A program made the position numbers and the translations under genes. Below the pieces are notes generated by a model. That model was not told the DNA's origin and did not search any database. It saw nothing but the letters and a program-made list of their open reading frames with translations. This document shows, in pieces, positions 1-6,396 of a stretch of DNA of 15,950 nt. Position 1 is the first letter of the stretch. Every line of letters begins with the position of its first letter. Source of the stretch: an uncultured Mucispirillum sp. (GTDB lineage: Bacteria; Chrysiogenota; Deferribacteres; Deferribacterales; Mucispirillaceae); contig CALADT010000243.1 in the NCBI GenBank assembly GCA_937890655.1, positions 1 through 15,950 of the forward strand, given 5' to 3'.

Positions 1-93
1 ATAATCATAATCTGTTTCATGGTTACAATCAGCACAACCAGAAATTGTTAAAAGTAATAAAGCAGTCATTAATAAATAAATAAATTTTTTCAT
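1..93 (-). CDS. N-terminal fragment of a small lipoprotein (unknown function)
   Basis: Reading the - strand from the ATG at 93-91 gives 31 codons that run off the left edge of the window. The product starts with Met-Lys-Lys, then a hydrophobic stretch rich in Leu, Ile and Tyr, then the lipobox Ile-Ser-Gly-Cys with the Cys at residue 20. This is a type II (lipoprotein) signal sequence, so the Cys should be lipidated and the protein anchored in a membrane on the outer side. The residue after the Cys is Ala, not Asp, which in Gram-negatives usually favours the outer membrane. The visible mature part has a second Cys at residue 23 and is acidic and Tyr-rich. A good Shine-Dalgarno (GGAGGA on the - strand) lies about 4-5 bases before the ATG, which supports the start. 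It is divergent from the DUF177 operon. The function cannot be told from this fragment. Confidence 0.8.
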   Translation of the reverse strand, partial: MKKFIYLLMTALLLLTISGCADCNHETDYDY

Positions 94-311
94 GCTTTCC
101 TCCGTGTTTAGTTTATTAGTCGTTAAAATACCATATTAGTTACATATTTTAAAGGAAAAAAGGCGAAAAAATGACATATAAAAGCTAAATGTTTATTAAA
201 TGTAATATTTATTTTATAGTTTATAAATTTTAATGAATATTATATATAAGTGTTTATAAAACAATTTTTTCATTTACTTTTTTGCTAAAATATGTTATAT
301 GCTTTTTTCTC
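94..311. other. Divergent intergenic region
   Basis: This AT-rich spacer separates the leftward lipoprotein gene from the rightward DUF177 operon. I see no convincing gene or terminator in it. On the - strand a weak promoter-like pair (TTTAAA and TATTTT, 17 bases apart) lies upstream of the lipoprotein start, but its match is too poor to call in such AT-rich DNA. Confidence 0.5.
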
Positions 312-340
312 TTGACGATTGTTGTAATATTTATTATAAT
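312..340 (+). promoter_or_regulatory. Sigma-70 type promoter for the DUF177-rpmF-plsX operon
   Basis: TTGACG at 312-317 and TATAAT at 335-340 are separated by exactly 17 bases, with 5 of 6 and 6 of 6 matches to the consensus. Transcription would start near 347. That places the ATG at 299 upstream of the transcript and leaves the ATG at 350 almost leaderless, so it supports the ATG at 389 as the start of the first gene. Confidence 0.75.
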
Positions 341-388
341 TTTTGTCAAATGCTTAAAGGCATATTATATAAATTGTATAGAGTAGTT

Positions 389-889
389 ATGATAATATAT
401 TATGAACAGGTAAAAGAAGAAGGTTACACCATTGAAACATCATATTCTTTTACTGAAGATAATGATAAATTTGATATAACTGCCTTTAATGGCAGGGTGG
501 ATAAAGCAGGGGATGCTTATGTGGTTACAGGTAAACTAGATATGCACTTTGCTTGCCCTTGTGATAGATGTTTGGAGCCTGTTAATATGGATATTAGCGA
601 GGATTTAGTGCTTACATTATCTCCTTTAGGGGAATACCCTAGTATGGCTTCTGATGGTGAGGAGGGTTTATCTGATGAAGAAGCAGGTATGTATGTTACC
701 CCTAAAGACCATTTTGATATACATGAGCTTCTAAGAGAAGAAGCACTTTTACTGGTGCCAGAAAAAAGGCTTTGTAAAGATGATTGCAAAGGTATTTGTC
801 AAGGTTGTGGTGCATCTCTTAATACAGAAAAATGCACTTGTGTTAAAGAAAGCGATAGCCGTTGGGCAGCGTTAGATAAATTAAAATAA
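389..889 (+). CDS. DUF177 / YceD-family protein
   Basis: This is a 166-residue protein of the DUF177 family, which almost always sits next to rpmF and is linked by context and genetics in other bacteria to ribosome or rRNA metabolism. Its biochemical role is not settled. Family marks seen here are a first Cys group (C56, C58, C61, in Cys-Pro-Cys-Asp-Arg-Cys), an acidic middle segment, and a C-terminal set of six Cys (129, 133, 137, 140, 149, 151) following the family pattern C-x-x-D-C-x-G-x-C-x-x-C-G. The Cys arrangement suggests metal binding. The open frame reaches back to an ATG at 299, but the promoter at 312-340 overlaps that part, and homologous N-termini begin close to the ATG at 389 (Met-Ile-Ile-Tyr-Tyr). 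The Shine-Dalgarno there is weak. rpmF follows after 74 bases. Confidence 0.85.
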   Translation: MIIYYEQVKEEGYTIETSYSFTEDNDKFDITAFNGRVDKAGDAYVVTGKLDMHFACPCDRCLEPVNMDISEDLVLTLSPLGEYPSMASDGEEGLSDEEAGMYVTPKDHFDIHELLREEALLLVPEKRLCKDDCKGICQGCGASLNTEKCTCVKESDSRWAALDKLK

Positions 890-911
890 CATAAAATAAA
901 TTATAAATAAC

Positions 912-947
912 AACCTTTTTGGTATAAAATATATAACCAATTTGGTA
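912..947 (+). repeat. Two AACC-N2-TTTGGTA elements ahead of rpmF
   Basis: Two 13-base elements, AACCTTTTTGGTA (912-924) and AACCAATTTGGTA (935-947), lie 23 bases apart in the rpmF leader. The core of the second, ACCAATTTGGT, is a perfect odd palindrome; the first keeps only the outer ACC/GGT arms. Spacing near two DNA helical turns would suit a dimeric regulator. The GGT of the first and the ACC of the second could instead pair in RNA (TTGGT with ACCAA). The role is inferred. Confidence 0.4.
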
Positions 948-963
948 AATTAGGGAGAGCAAA

Positions 964-1149
964 ATGCCAAATCCAAAACACAAAACAACAAAAAGTAAAA
1001 TAGGTATGAGAAGATCACATCATCAACCATCTTCACTTCTTGGTGTTAAATGTGATAATTGTGGCGAGCTTAAACAAGCTCATACAGTATGTCCTAGCTG
1101 TGGGACTTATAAAGGCCGTAAAGTAGTAGCAGAAACTAAAGAAGTGTAG
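964..1149 (+). CDS. rpmF: 50S ribosomal protein L32
   Basis: This 61-residue basic protein has the length and start of bacterial L32 (Met-Pro-Asn-Pro-Lys-His-Lys), followed by a Ser/His/Arg-rich segment that contacts 23S rRNA. Two Cys pairs, CDNC and CPSC, form the zinc ribbon of the Zn-binding (C+) version, so this is not the Cys-free paralogue some bacteria carry for zinc starvation. A GGGAGA Shine-Dalgarno lies about 5 bases before the ATG. plsX follows after only 4 bases, the usual rpmF-plsX arrangement, and DUF177 lies upstream as in most bacteria. The paired ACC/GGT elements in its leader could give it extra control separate from DUF177. Confidence 0.97.
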   Translation: MPNPKHKTTKSKIGMRRSHHQPSSLLGVKCDNCGELKQAHTVCPSCGTYKGRKVVAETKEV

Positions 1150-1153
1150 TGTT

Positions 1154-2179
1154 ATGATTATTGCTGTTGATGCTATGGGTGGGGATAACGCCCCAAGAGA
1201 AGTTGTAAAAGGTGCTGTTAAAGCAGTTACAGAATCAAGTGATTTACAGGTTATTTTAGTAGGGGATAAATCAGCTATTGAGCAAGAGTTATCTTTATGC
1301 ACTAAAAAAGAAATACCTGCCATATCCATTGTGCATACTGAAGAGTATATTGCAATGGATGACCACCCGTCAGAAGTAATACGTGGTAAACGTAAATCTT
1401 CAATGCATGTAGGCTTAAAACTTGTAAAAGATAAAAAAGCAGATGGCTTTTTTACAGCTGGAAACAGTGGTGCTGCTATGGCAGTTTCTATGGTGATACT
1501 AGGTCTTTTAGATGGTGTTACAAGGCCTGCTATCGGCACTATTTTACCTTGTTCTAATAAAAGAGGGCACTTTTTTATGTTAGACGTTGGTGCAAATGTG
1601 GATTGCCGTCCTGAACATATTGTTACATTTGCCATAATGGGTTCTGCTTATGCAAAAAAAGTCCTTCATATTAACAATCCTTCTGTTGGTTTATTAAGCA
1701 ATGGGGAAGAAGAAGGTAAAGGGGATATGCTTACAAAAACAGTATATCCAATTTTGAAAGAAACAAATGCCATTAATTTTGTAGGCAATGTGGAAGGTAA
1801 AGCACTTTTTAAAGGTGAAGCAGATGTTGTAGTATGCGATGGTTTTGCAGGTAATATTGCATTAAAAGTTAGCCAGTCTGTTGCAAAATATATTACTTCT
1901 GTTTTAAAAGAGGAACTTTTATCATCTACTTTTTCAAAAATAGGGGCATTACTTTCTAAAAAAGCATTTAAGAAAGTTAAAGATAAAACAGACAGTTCCC
2001 AGTATGGCGGAGCACCATTACTTGGGGTAAAAGGTATATGTGTTATAGGTCATGGTTCATCTAATGATGTGGCAGTTGCAAACGGTATAAAAGTGGCAGT
2101 TAATGCTGCAGAAGGCAAAATGAACGATGCTATTATTGATGATGTAAATAATTCTTTATCAAATATTTATACATATTAA
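1154..2179 (+). CDS. plsX: Phosphate acyltransferase PlsX
   Basis: PlsX is a peripheral membrane enzyme that converts acyl-ACP and phosphate to acyl-phosphate, the acyl donor used by PlsY to start phospholipid synthesis. The 341 residues match the family length. The N-terminal nucleotide-fold signature Ala-Val-Asp-Ala-Met-Gly-Gly-Asp-Asn-Ala-Pro is present, as are a Thr-Ala-Gly-Asn-Ser-Gly-Ala loop near residue 103, a Met-Leu-Asp-Val-Gly-Ala-Asn segment near 143 and a C-terminal His-Gly-Ser-Ser segment. The ATG lies 4 bases after the rpmF stop and has no clear Shine-Dalgarno, so translation is probably coupled to rpmF. In most bacteria fabH follows plsX; here plsX is followed by a long non-coding stretch, and no GC-rich terminator is visible after it. 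Confidence 0.96.
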   Translation: MIIAVDAMGGDNAPREVVKGAVKAVTESSDLQVILVGDKSAIEQELSLCTKKEIPAISIVHTEEYIAMDDHPSEVIRGKRKSSMHVGLKLVKDKKADGFFTAGNSGAAMAVSMVILGLLDGVTRPAIGTILPCSNKRGHFFMLDVGANVDCRPEHIVTFAIMGSAYAKKVLHINNPSVGLLSNGEEEGKGDMLTKTVYPILKETNAINFVGNVEGKALFKGEADVVVCDGFAGNIALKVSQSVAKYITSVLKEELLSSTFSKIGALLSKKAFKKVKDKTDSSQYGGAPLLGVKGICVIGHGSSNDVAVANGIKVAVNAAEGKMNDAIIDDVNNSLSNIYTY

Positions 2180-2394
2180 TAGTAATATTTTCTATAAAAT
2201 ATAAAAATATATACTTTTTAAAAATGAAATGTTGATATTATATTATTTTTAATATATACTACAACGGTATATTAAATATACTTGTTATGTGTTATTATTA
2301 AATATGTTTTAAATATATAATACCACTATTATATTTAATATGGCTATAAAATTACTACTGTTGCATAGCTTATAACTAATTATTTTTATATGCT

Positions 2395-2403
2395 TGTTAT
2401 AAT
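2395..2403 (+). promoter_or_regulatory. Possible extended -10 promoter element
   Basis: TGTTATAAT is a perfect extended -10 (TG, one base, TATAAT), but the -35 position 16-18 bases upstream has only a poor match. In DNA this rich in A and T a chance match is quite possible. If real, it would drive fabD through a leader of more than 500 bases that carries all the later hairpins, or a separate small RNA. Confidence 0.25.
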
Positions 2404-2478
2404 GAAAGCTATAAAAAGGTTATATATAATTTAAGTTATTATGTGGTAGTTAATTTAAAAATATTATAAACTTTACTT

Positions 2479-2519
2479 TATATAAACTATACTATTAAAA
2501 TAGTAATATAGTTTATATA
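2479..2519. repeat. Long AT-rich hairpin
   Basis: A perfect 12-base pair of arms, TATATAAACTAT (2479-2490) and ATAGTTTATATA (2508-2519), encloses a second inner stem ACTATT/AATAGT with a short offset. It is the longest inverted repeat in the plsX-fabD gap. It has no G+C-rich stem and no following T-run, so it is not a typical intrinsic terminator. Confidence 0.6.
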
Positions 2520-2540
2520 TAATTAAATTATTATATTATA

Positions 2541-2697
2541 TTAAAAAACATACTGTTTTTATTATGGTATGTTTAAAAGAATGATATATAATTAAGTGTA
2601 TGATAAAACTAAATATTAGTTATATTTAAAATAAATTAAAAAAACATACTACTTTTATAATTTATTGTATGTTTGAAAAGAATAATGTATATAATTA
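2541..2697 (+). repeat. Two diverged copies of a hairpin-bearing repeat
   Basis: Copy 1 spans about 2541-2595 and copy 2 about 2636-2697. Each begins with a run TTAAAAAA, then the hairpin arms AAACATAC and GTATGTTT (2546-2553/2567-2574 and 2642-2649/2667-2674), then a shared tail of the form AAAAGAAT followed by ATATAATTA. Arms are identical between copies while the loops differ, which suggests that the paired structure, not the loop, is kept. Start-to-start distance is 96 bases. Confidence 0.55.
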
Positions 2698-2932
2698 TAT
2701 GTAATATAAAATTACATATATAATATATAGATAAACAATATATTTAAAGTAATGCTTCAATGTGTTAGTGTTTAAATATATTATACTGATGTTTTTAAAT
2801 TAAATAAGTTAATAAGTTATGTTTACATGAAATGAAGTTGTAACGTTTTTATTCGGTAGTTAATACCACATTCTAGGTTATTTCTTTTTATCTAGTCTTA
2901 TTATTATATTTTTATCTTGTAAGCATAATAAT

Positions 2933-2945
2933 GGAGAATCTTATG
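2933..2945 (+). promoter_or_regulatory. Shine-Dalgarno that sets the fabD start
   Basis: GGAG at 2933-2936 lies 6 bases before the ATG at 2943-2945. The same bases overlap an upstream in-frame ATG at 2931, which itself has no Shine-Dalgarno. The site therefore favours 2943 as the true start. Confidence 0.7.
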
Positions 2946-3857
2946 TCAATAGCTGTTGTTTTTCCTGGTCAAGGCTCACAGTTTGTAGGTATGGGGAAAG
3001 ATTTTTACGATAATTATGATGTTTGTAAAGATTTTTTTAAAAAAGCTGATACTGCATTAGGTTATAGCCTATCAGATATTATGTTTAATGGCCCTGAAGA
3101 TGCGTTAAAAATGACACAAAACACACAACCTGCGCTTGTAACTATGAGTGCAGCTGTATGGGAAATTATTAAAGACAAGGTAAAACCTTCTTATTTTGCA
3201 GGCCATTCTTTAGGGGAATATAGTGCTTTATATGCTGCAGGTGGTCTTTCTTTTGAAGATACTGTTTGTGCAGTTCATAATAGGGGCAAATTTATGCAGT
3301 CTGCTGTGCCAGTTGGTGTTGGTGCAATGAGTGCTGTATTAGGCCTTGATGAAGAATCTGTTATGAAAGTATGCACTTCTATTTCTAAAGATGGATTTAT
3401 TGTAGAATCTGCCAATTTTAACTGCCCTGGTCAAATAGTAATAGCAGGCCATAAAGAAGCAGTAGAAAAAGCAGGGGAAGAATTAAAAACAGCTGGTGCA
3501 AAACGTGTAATCGGTTTGCCTGTATCTGCCCCATTCCATTGTTCTTTAATGAAAAAAGCTGGGTTAGATATGACAGAATATTTAAAAAATATAACAATTA
3601 ATAAGTTAAATATTCCGGTTGTTAATAATATTGATGCTACTATGGAAACAGAGCCAAGTGATGTATTAAATGCCTTAATTCGTCAAGTTTCTGGCACTGT
3701 TAAATGGACTCAGTCCATAGAATATATGGTTAATGCAGGTGTTACTAAATTTATAGAAGTTGGTGCAGGTAGCGTATTAACAGGTTTAATTAAAAAAATA
3801 AATAAAACAGTTGAAACAGTTAGTATTTCATCTGTTGATGATTTAGGTAAAATATAA
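2943..3857 (+). CDS. fabD: Malonyl-CoA:ACP transacylase FabD
   Basis: FabD loads malonyl groups from CoA onto the acyl carrier protein in the cytoplasm to feed chain elongation. The 304-residue product has the family's N-terminal Phe-Pro-Gly-Gln-Gly-Ser-Gln, the nucleophile motif Gly-His-Ser-Leu-Gly with Ser89, an Arg at 114 (Asn-Arg-Gly) that binds the malonyl carboxylate, and the catalytic His199 in Ala-Pro-Phe-His. I chose the ATG at 2943 over the in-frame ATG at 2931 because GGAG lies 6 bases upstream and because the resulting N-terminus (Met-Ser-Ile-Ala-Val-Val-Phe-Pro-Gly) fits the family. It heads the fabD-fabG-acpP group; its stop overlaps the fabG start (TAATG), so the two are translationally coupled. 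Confidence 0.96.
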   Translation: MSIAVVFPGQGSQFVGMGKDFYDNYDVCKDFFKKADTALGYSLSDIMFNGPEDALKMTQNTQPALVTMSAAVWEIIKDKVKPSYFAGHSLGEYSALYAAGGLSFEDTVCAVHNRGKFMQSAVPVGVGAMSAVLGLDEESVMKVCTSISKDGFIVESANFNCPGQIVIAGHKEAVEKAGEELKTAGAKRVIGLPVSAPFHCSLMKKAGLDMTEYLKNITINKLNIPVVNNIDATMETEPSDVLNALIRQVSGTVKWTQSIEYMVNAGVTKFIEVGAGSVLTGLIKKINKTVETVSISSVDDLGKI

Positions 3858-4606
3858 TGGAAATGATGTTAAAAGATAAAGTAGCCCTTGTAACAGGTGC
3901 TTCTCGTGGAATAGGTAAAGCTGTTGCTATATCATTAGCAGCACAAGGTGCTAAAGTTGCAATCAATTATTCAAGCAGCCAATCTCAAGCTATGGAAGTA
4001 GTTGAGTTAATAAGAAAAAATGGTGGCACTGCTGAATTATTTCAAGCACAAGTTAATAATGAAGAAGAAGTTGAAGCAATGTTTTCTTCCATTGAAGAAA
4101 AATTAGGCTTTGTAGATATTTTAGTTAATAATGCAGGTATTACAAAAGATAACCTTCTTATGCGTATGAAAACAAGCGAATGGGATGATGTTATTGATGT
4201 AAACTTAAAAGGTGCTTTTTTATGCACAAGGCGTGTTTTAAAAGGTATGATGAAAAACAGATACGGCAAAATTATTAATATATCAAGTGTTGTAGGTTTT
4301 TCTGGTAATGCTGGTCAGTTTAACTATTCTGCTACTAAATCTGGCATAATAGGTATGACAAAATCAGCAGCTTTAGAACTTGCATCTCGTGGAATAAGAG
4401 TTAATGCTGTTGCCCCTGGGTTTATAGAAACAGATATGACAGCGAAATTATCTGATGAAGTAAAAGAAAGCTATAAAGAAAAGATACCTTTAAAATCATT
4501 AGGTAGTGTAGATGATATTGCAAATGCAGTAATCTACCTTGCAAGCCCTATGTCTGATTATATGACAGGGCAGACACTTCATCTTAATGGTGGAATGTAT
4601 TTATAA
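3857..4606 (+). CDS. fabG: 3-oxoacyl-ACP reductase FabG
   Basis: FabG is the NADPH-dependent reductase of fatty-acid elongation, a short-chain dehydrogenase that acts as a tetramer. The 249 residues show the Rossmann motif Thr-Gly-Ala-Ser-Arg-Gly-Ile-Gly (13-20), Asn-Asn-Ala-Gly at 91-94, and the catalytic set Ser144, Tyr157, Lys161 with the spacing of E. coli FabG (13 and 4 residues). The segment Pro-Gly-Phe-Ile-Glu-Thr-Asp-Met is also typical. The start at 3857 overlaps the fabD stop by one base; two further in-frame ATGs at 3863 and 3866 could equally serve, changing only two or three residues. acpP follows after 52 bases. Confidence 0.96.
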   Translation: MEMMLKDKVALVTGASRGIGKAVAISLAAQGAKVAINYSSSQSQAMEVVELIRKNGGTAELFQAQVNNEEEVEAMFSSIEEKLGFVDILVNNAGITKDNLLMRMKTSEWDDVIDVNLKGAFLCTRRVLKGMMKNRYGKIINISSVVGFSGNAGQFNYSATKSGIIGMTKSAALELASRGIRVNAVAPGFIETDMTAKLSDEVKESYKEKIPLKSLGSVDDIANAVIYLASPMSDYMTGQTLHLNGGMYL

Positions 4607-4658
4607 ACAATAAATACCCGTAAGGGATAAAATATTATTTCTGTAAGGAGGAAATAAA

Positions 4659-4898
4659 ATGGCAGATATTGAATCTAAAGTAAAAGAAATTATTGTTGAA
4701 CAACTTAAAGTTGACGATCCAGCTTCTGTAACAAACGAAGCATCATTTATTGATGATTTAGGTGCAGATTCTCTTGATACAGTTCAACTTATTATGGAAC
4801 TTGAATCTGAATTTAATGTAGAAATTCCTGATGAAGAATCTACTAAAATTAAAACAGTTCAAGACGCTATTGACTTTATTAAAGCAAATGCAAAATAA
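4659..4898 (+). CDS. acpP: Acyl carrier protein
   Basis: AcpP carries the growing acyl chain on a 4'-phosphopantetheine arm. The 79-residue acidic product has the Asp-Ser-Leu motif with the modified Ser38 (Gly-Ala-Asp-Ser-Leu-Asp), followed by helix II residues (Glu-Leu-Glu-Ser-Glu-Phe) that dock onto Fab enzymes. A strong AGGAGG Shine-Dalgarno, 7 bases before the ATG, fits the high expression expected of ACP. It sits in the canonical place between fabG and fabF, but a terminator directly after it and a promoter before fabF separate it from fabF transcriptionally. Confidence 0.98.
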   Translation: MADIESKVKEIIVEQLKVDDPASVTNEASFIDDLGADSLDTVQLIMELESEFNVEIPDEESTKIKTVQDAIDFIKANAK

Positions 4899-4900
4899 TT

Positions 4901-4933
4901 ATAGGGCAGTTTACTGCCCTATTGCTATATTTT
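4901..4933 (+). terminator. Intrinsic terminator after acpP
   Basis: Arms ATAGGGCAG (4901-4909) and CTGCCCTAT (4914-4922) form a perfect 9-base-pair stem with a TTTA loop, starting 3 bases after the acpP stop. A T-rich tail with a TTTT run about 6 bases later follows. This ends the fabD-fabG-acpP transcript, at least in part. Confidence 0.8.
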
Positions 4934-5065
4934 AATTATTGTAATAGTATTATATTAAAAATCTCTTTTTATATGGTTATATAGTGTGTAGTAATATAAT
5001 TTTATATATCTAGTATTGCTTATTTTAAAAATTTTTAATATTTTAATATAAATTTAAATTAATAC

Positions 5066-5095
5066 TTGAAATTTATAGGATTTATATATTATAAT
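5066..5095 (+). promoter_or_regulatory. Promoter for the fabF-rnc operon
   Basis: TTGAAA (5066-5071) and TATAAT (5090-5095) are 18 bases apart, which would start transcription near 5102 and give a leader of about 50 bases to fabF. Its place after the acpP terminator makes functional sense. AT-rich background lowers certainty. The rest of the 4934-5145 spacer holds nothing else that I can call. Confidence 0.55.
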
Positions 5096-5154
5096 TATGT
5101 GATTATTATATATAAGTCTTATTTCAATTTTTCGTTTTTGTTTTTGGAGGAACC

Positions 5155-6396
5155 GTGAAACATAGAGTAGTTATTACAGGTATGGGGTGTGTATCTCCCC
5201 TTGGTAATTCTGTAAAAGAAACATGGGATAATTTAATATTAGGTAAAAGTGGTGCAGGTCCTATTACTAAGTTTGATGTATCAACTTTTCCAACTAGAAT
5301 AGCAGCAGAAGTTAAAAATTTTCATCCAGAAGAATATGTTGAACCAAAGGATGTTAAAAAATACGATTCATTTTGTTTTTATGCCCTTGCAGCAGCAAAA
5401 GAGGCAATGCAACAGGCAGGCCTTGATAATATGGAGTTTAATCATGATAGAGCAGGTTGTTGCATAGGTGCAGGTATTGGTGGTTTTAAAGTTATTGAAG
5501 ATACTCAAACAGCATATTTAAGTGGGGGTTATAGAAAAGTTTCTCCATTTTTCATTCCTGGGGCAATTATTAATATTGCAAACGGTTTAGTTTCTATAAA
5601 ATATGAGCTTAAAGGCCCAAATGTAAGTATAGTAACAGCATGTGCCACAGGAACCCACTCCATAGGTGATGCCGCAAGAATAATACAACATGGTGATGCT
5701 GATATTATGGTGGCAGGTGGTGCTGAAGCAGCTATTACTCCACTTGCTGTATCTGGTTTTGCTAATATGCGTGCATTAACTAGAAGAAATGATGAGCCAG
5801 AAAAAGCAAGCCGTCCTTTTGATAAAGGTAGAGATGGCTTTTTAATAGGCGAAGGTGGCGGGATATTAATCCTTGAAAGCTACGAACATGCTACAAAACG
5901 TGGTGCTAAAATATTAGGTGAGATTGTAGGTTATGGTATGAGTAGTGATGCTTACCATGTAACACTTCCTGCAAGTGACGGCAACGGTGCTGCAAGATGT
6001 ATGGCAGCAGCTATTAATGATGCCTCTATTACACCAGATAAAATAGGTTATATAAATACACATGGAACATCTACTCCTGCAGGTGATGTTCTTGAAACAA
6101 AAGCCATTAAAGATGTTTTTGGTGAAGCAGCTAAAACTGTGAAAATCAGTTCCACAAAATCCATGACGGGCCACCTTTTAGGTGCAGCAGGTGCTGTGGA
6201 AGGTATTATTACTATGCTTGCAATTAATGAGGGTATTATTCCACCTACAATTAATTTAGATGACCAAGACGAGCAATGTGATTTAGACTATACACCAAAC
6301 AAAGCAGTAAAACATACAATGGAATATGGGCTTTCTAATTCCTTTGGTTTTGGTGGAACAAATGCTTCTTTAGTGTTTAAAAAATATGCAGAATAG
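5155..6396 (+). CDS. fabF: 3-oxoacyl-ACP synthase II FabF
   Basis: FabF is the elongating condensing enzyme: it joins acyl and malonyl groups on ACP. The 413 residues match the family length. The catalytic residues fall at the same numbers as in E. coli FabF: Cys163 (Thr-Ala-Cys-Ala-Thr-Gly), His303 (Asn-Thr-His-Gly-Thr), Lys335 and His340 (Thr-Lys-Ser-Met-Thr-Gly-His). The C-terminal Gly-rich loop Asn-Ser-Phe-Gly-Phe-Gly-Gly-Thr-Asn is present. Translation starts at a GTG at 5155, supported by GGAGG at 5146-5150, 4 bases upstream. It has its own promoter and its end overlaps rnc by 11 bases. It is the only condensing enzyme in the window; no FabH is seen. Confidence 0.98.
   Translation: MKHRVVITGMGCVSPLGNSVKETWDNLILGKSGAGPITKFDVSTFPTRIAAEVKNFHPEEYVEPKDVKKYDSFCFYALAAAKEAMQQAGLDNMEFNHDRAGCCIGAGIGGFKVIEDTQTAYLSGGYRKVSPFFIPGAIINIANGLVSIKYELKGPNVSIVTACATGTHSIGDAARIIQHGDADIMVAGGAEAAITPLAVSGFANMRALTRRNDEPEKASRPFDKGRDGFLIGEGGGILILESYEHATKRGAKILGEIVGYGMSSDAYHVTLPASDGNGAARCMAAAINDASITPDKIGYINTHGTSTPAGDVLETKAIKDVFGEAAKTVKISSTKSMTGHLLGAAGAVEGIITMLAINEGIIPPTINLDDQDEQCDLDYTPNKAVKHTMEYGLSNSFGFGGTNASLVFKKYAE

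Larger units (their letters stand above)
2180..2930. other. AT-rich non-coding stretch with many inverted repeats, at the usual fabH site
   Basis: About 750 bases between plsX and fabD hold no open frame that looks like a gene on either strand, and I found no trace of FabH motifs. The stretch is richer in A and T than its surroundings. It contains at least six AT-rich inverted repeats: 2267-2281; arms 2296-2305/2331-2340; 2479-2519; 2546-2574; 2642-2674; 2696-2720. A decamer GGTAGTTAAT occurs at 2445-2454 and again at 2855-2864. A possible extended -10 (TG-T-TATAAT) lies at 2395-2403. The fabD operon promoter is probably within this region, but none stands out near the gene. Confidence 0.6.

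Noticed and set aside
299..388. N-terminal extension of DUF177 from the ATG at 299 (or 350)
   Set aside because: A near-consensus promoter (312-340) overlaps the extension, so 299 would lie upstream of the transcript start. The extra residues do not fit the family N-terminus.
1033..1635. 200-codon open frame on the - strand across rpmF and plsX
   Set aside because: It is a shadow of plsX, a certain gene in the other strand, with no ribosome binding site or recognisable domain.
2180..2930. CRISPR array or an insertion sequence in the plsX-fabD gap
   Set aside because: There are only two diverged hairpin copies, no regularly spaced identical repeats, no transposase frame, and no terminal inverted repeats with target duplication.
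2180..2930. Decayed fabH pseudogene
   Set aside because: I found no frame fragments with KAS III motifs around the catalytic Cys, His or Asn. Loss cannot be excluded, but a pseudogene is not supported.
4616..4628. Small hairpin CCC-GTAA-GGG between fabG and acpP
   Set aside because: The stem is only 3 pairs and lacks a T-run; too weak to call a terminator or processing site.
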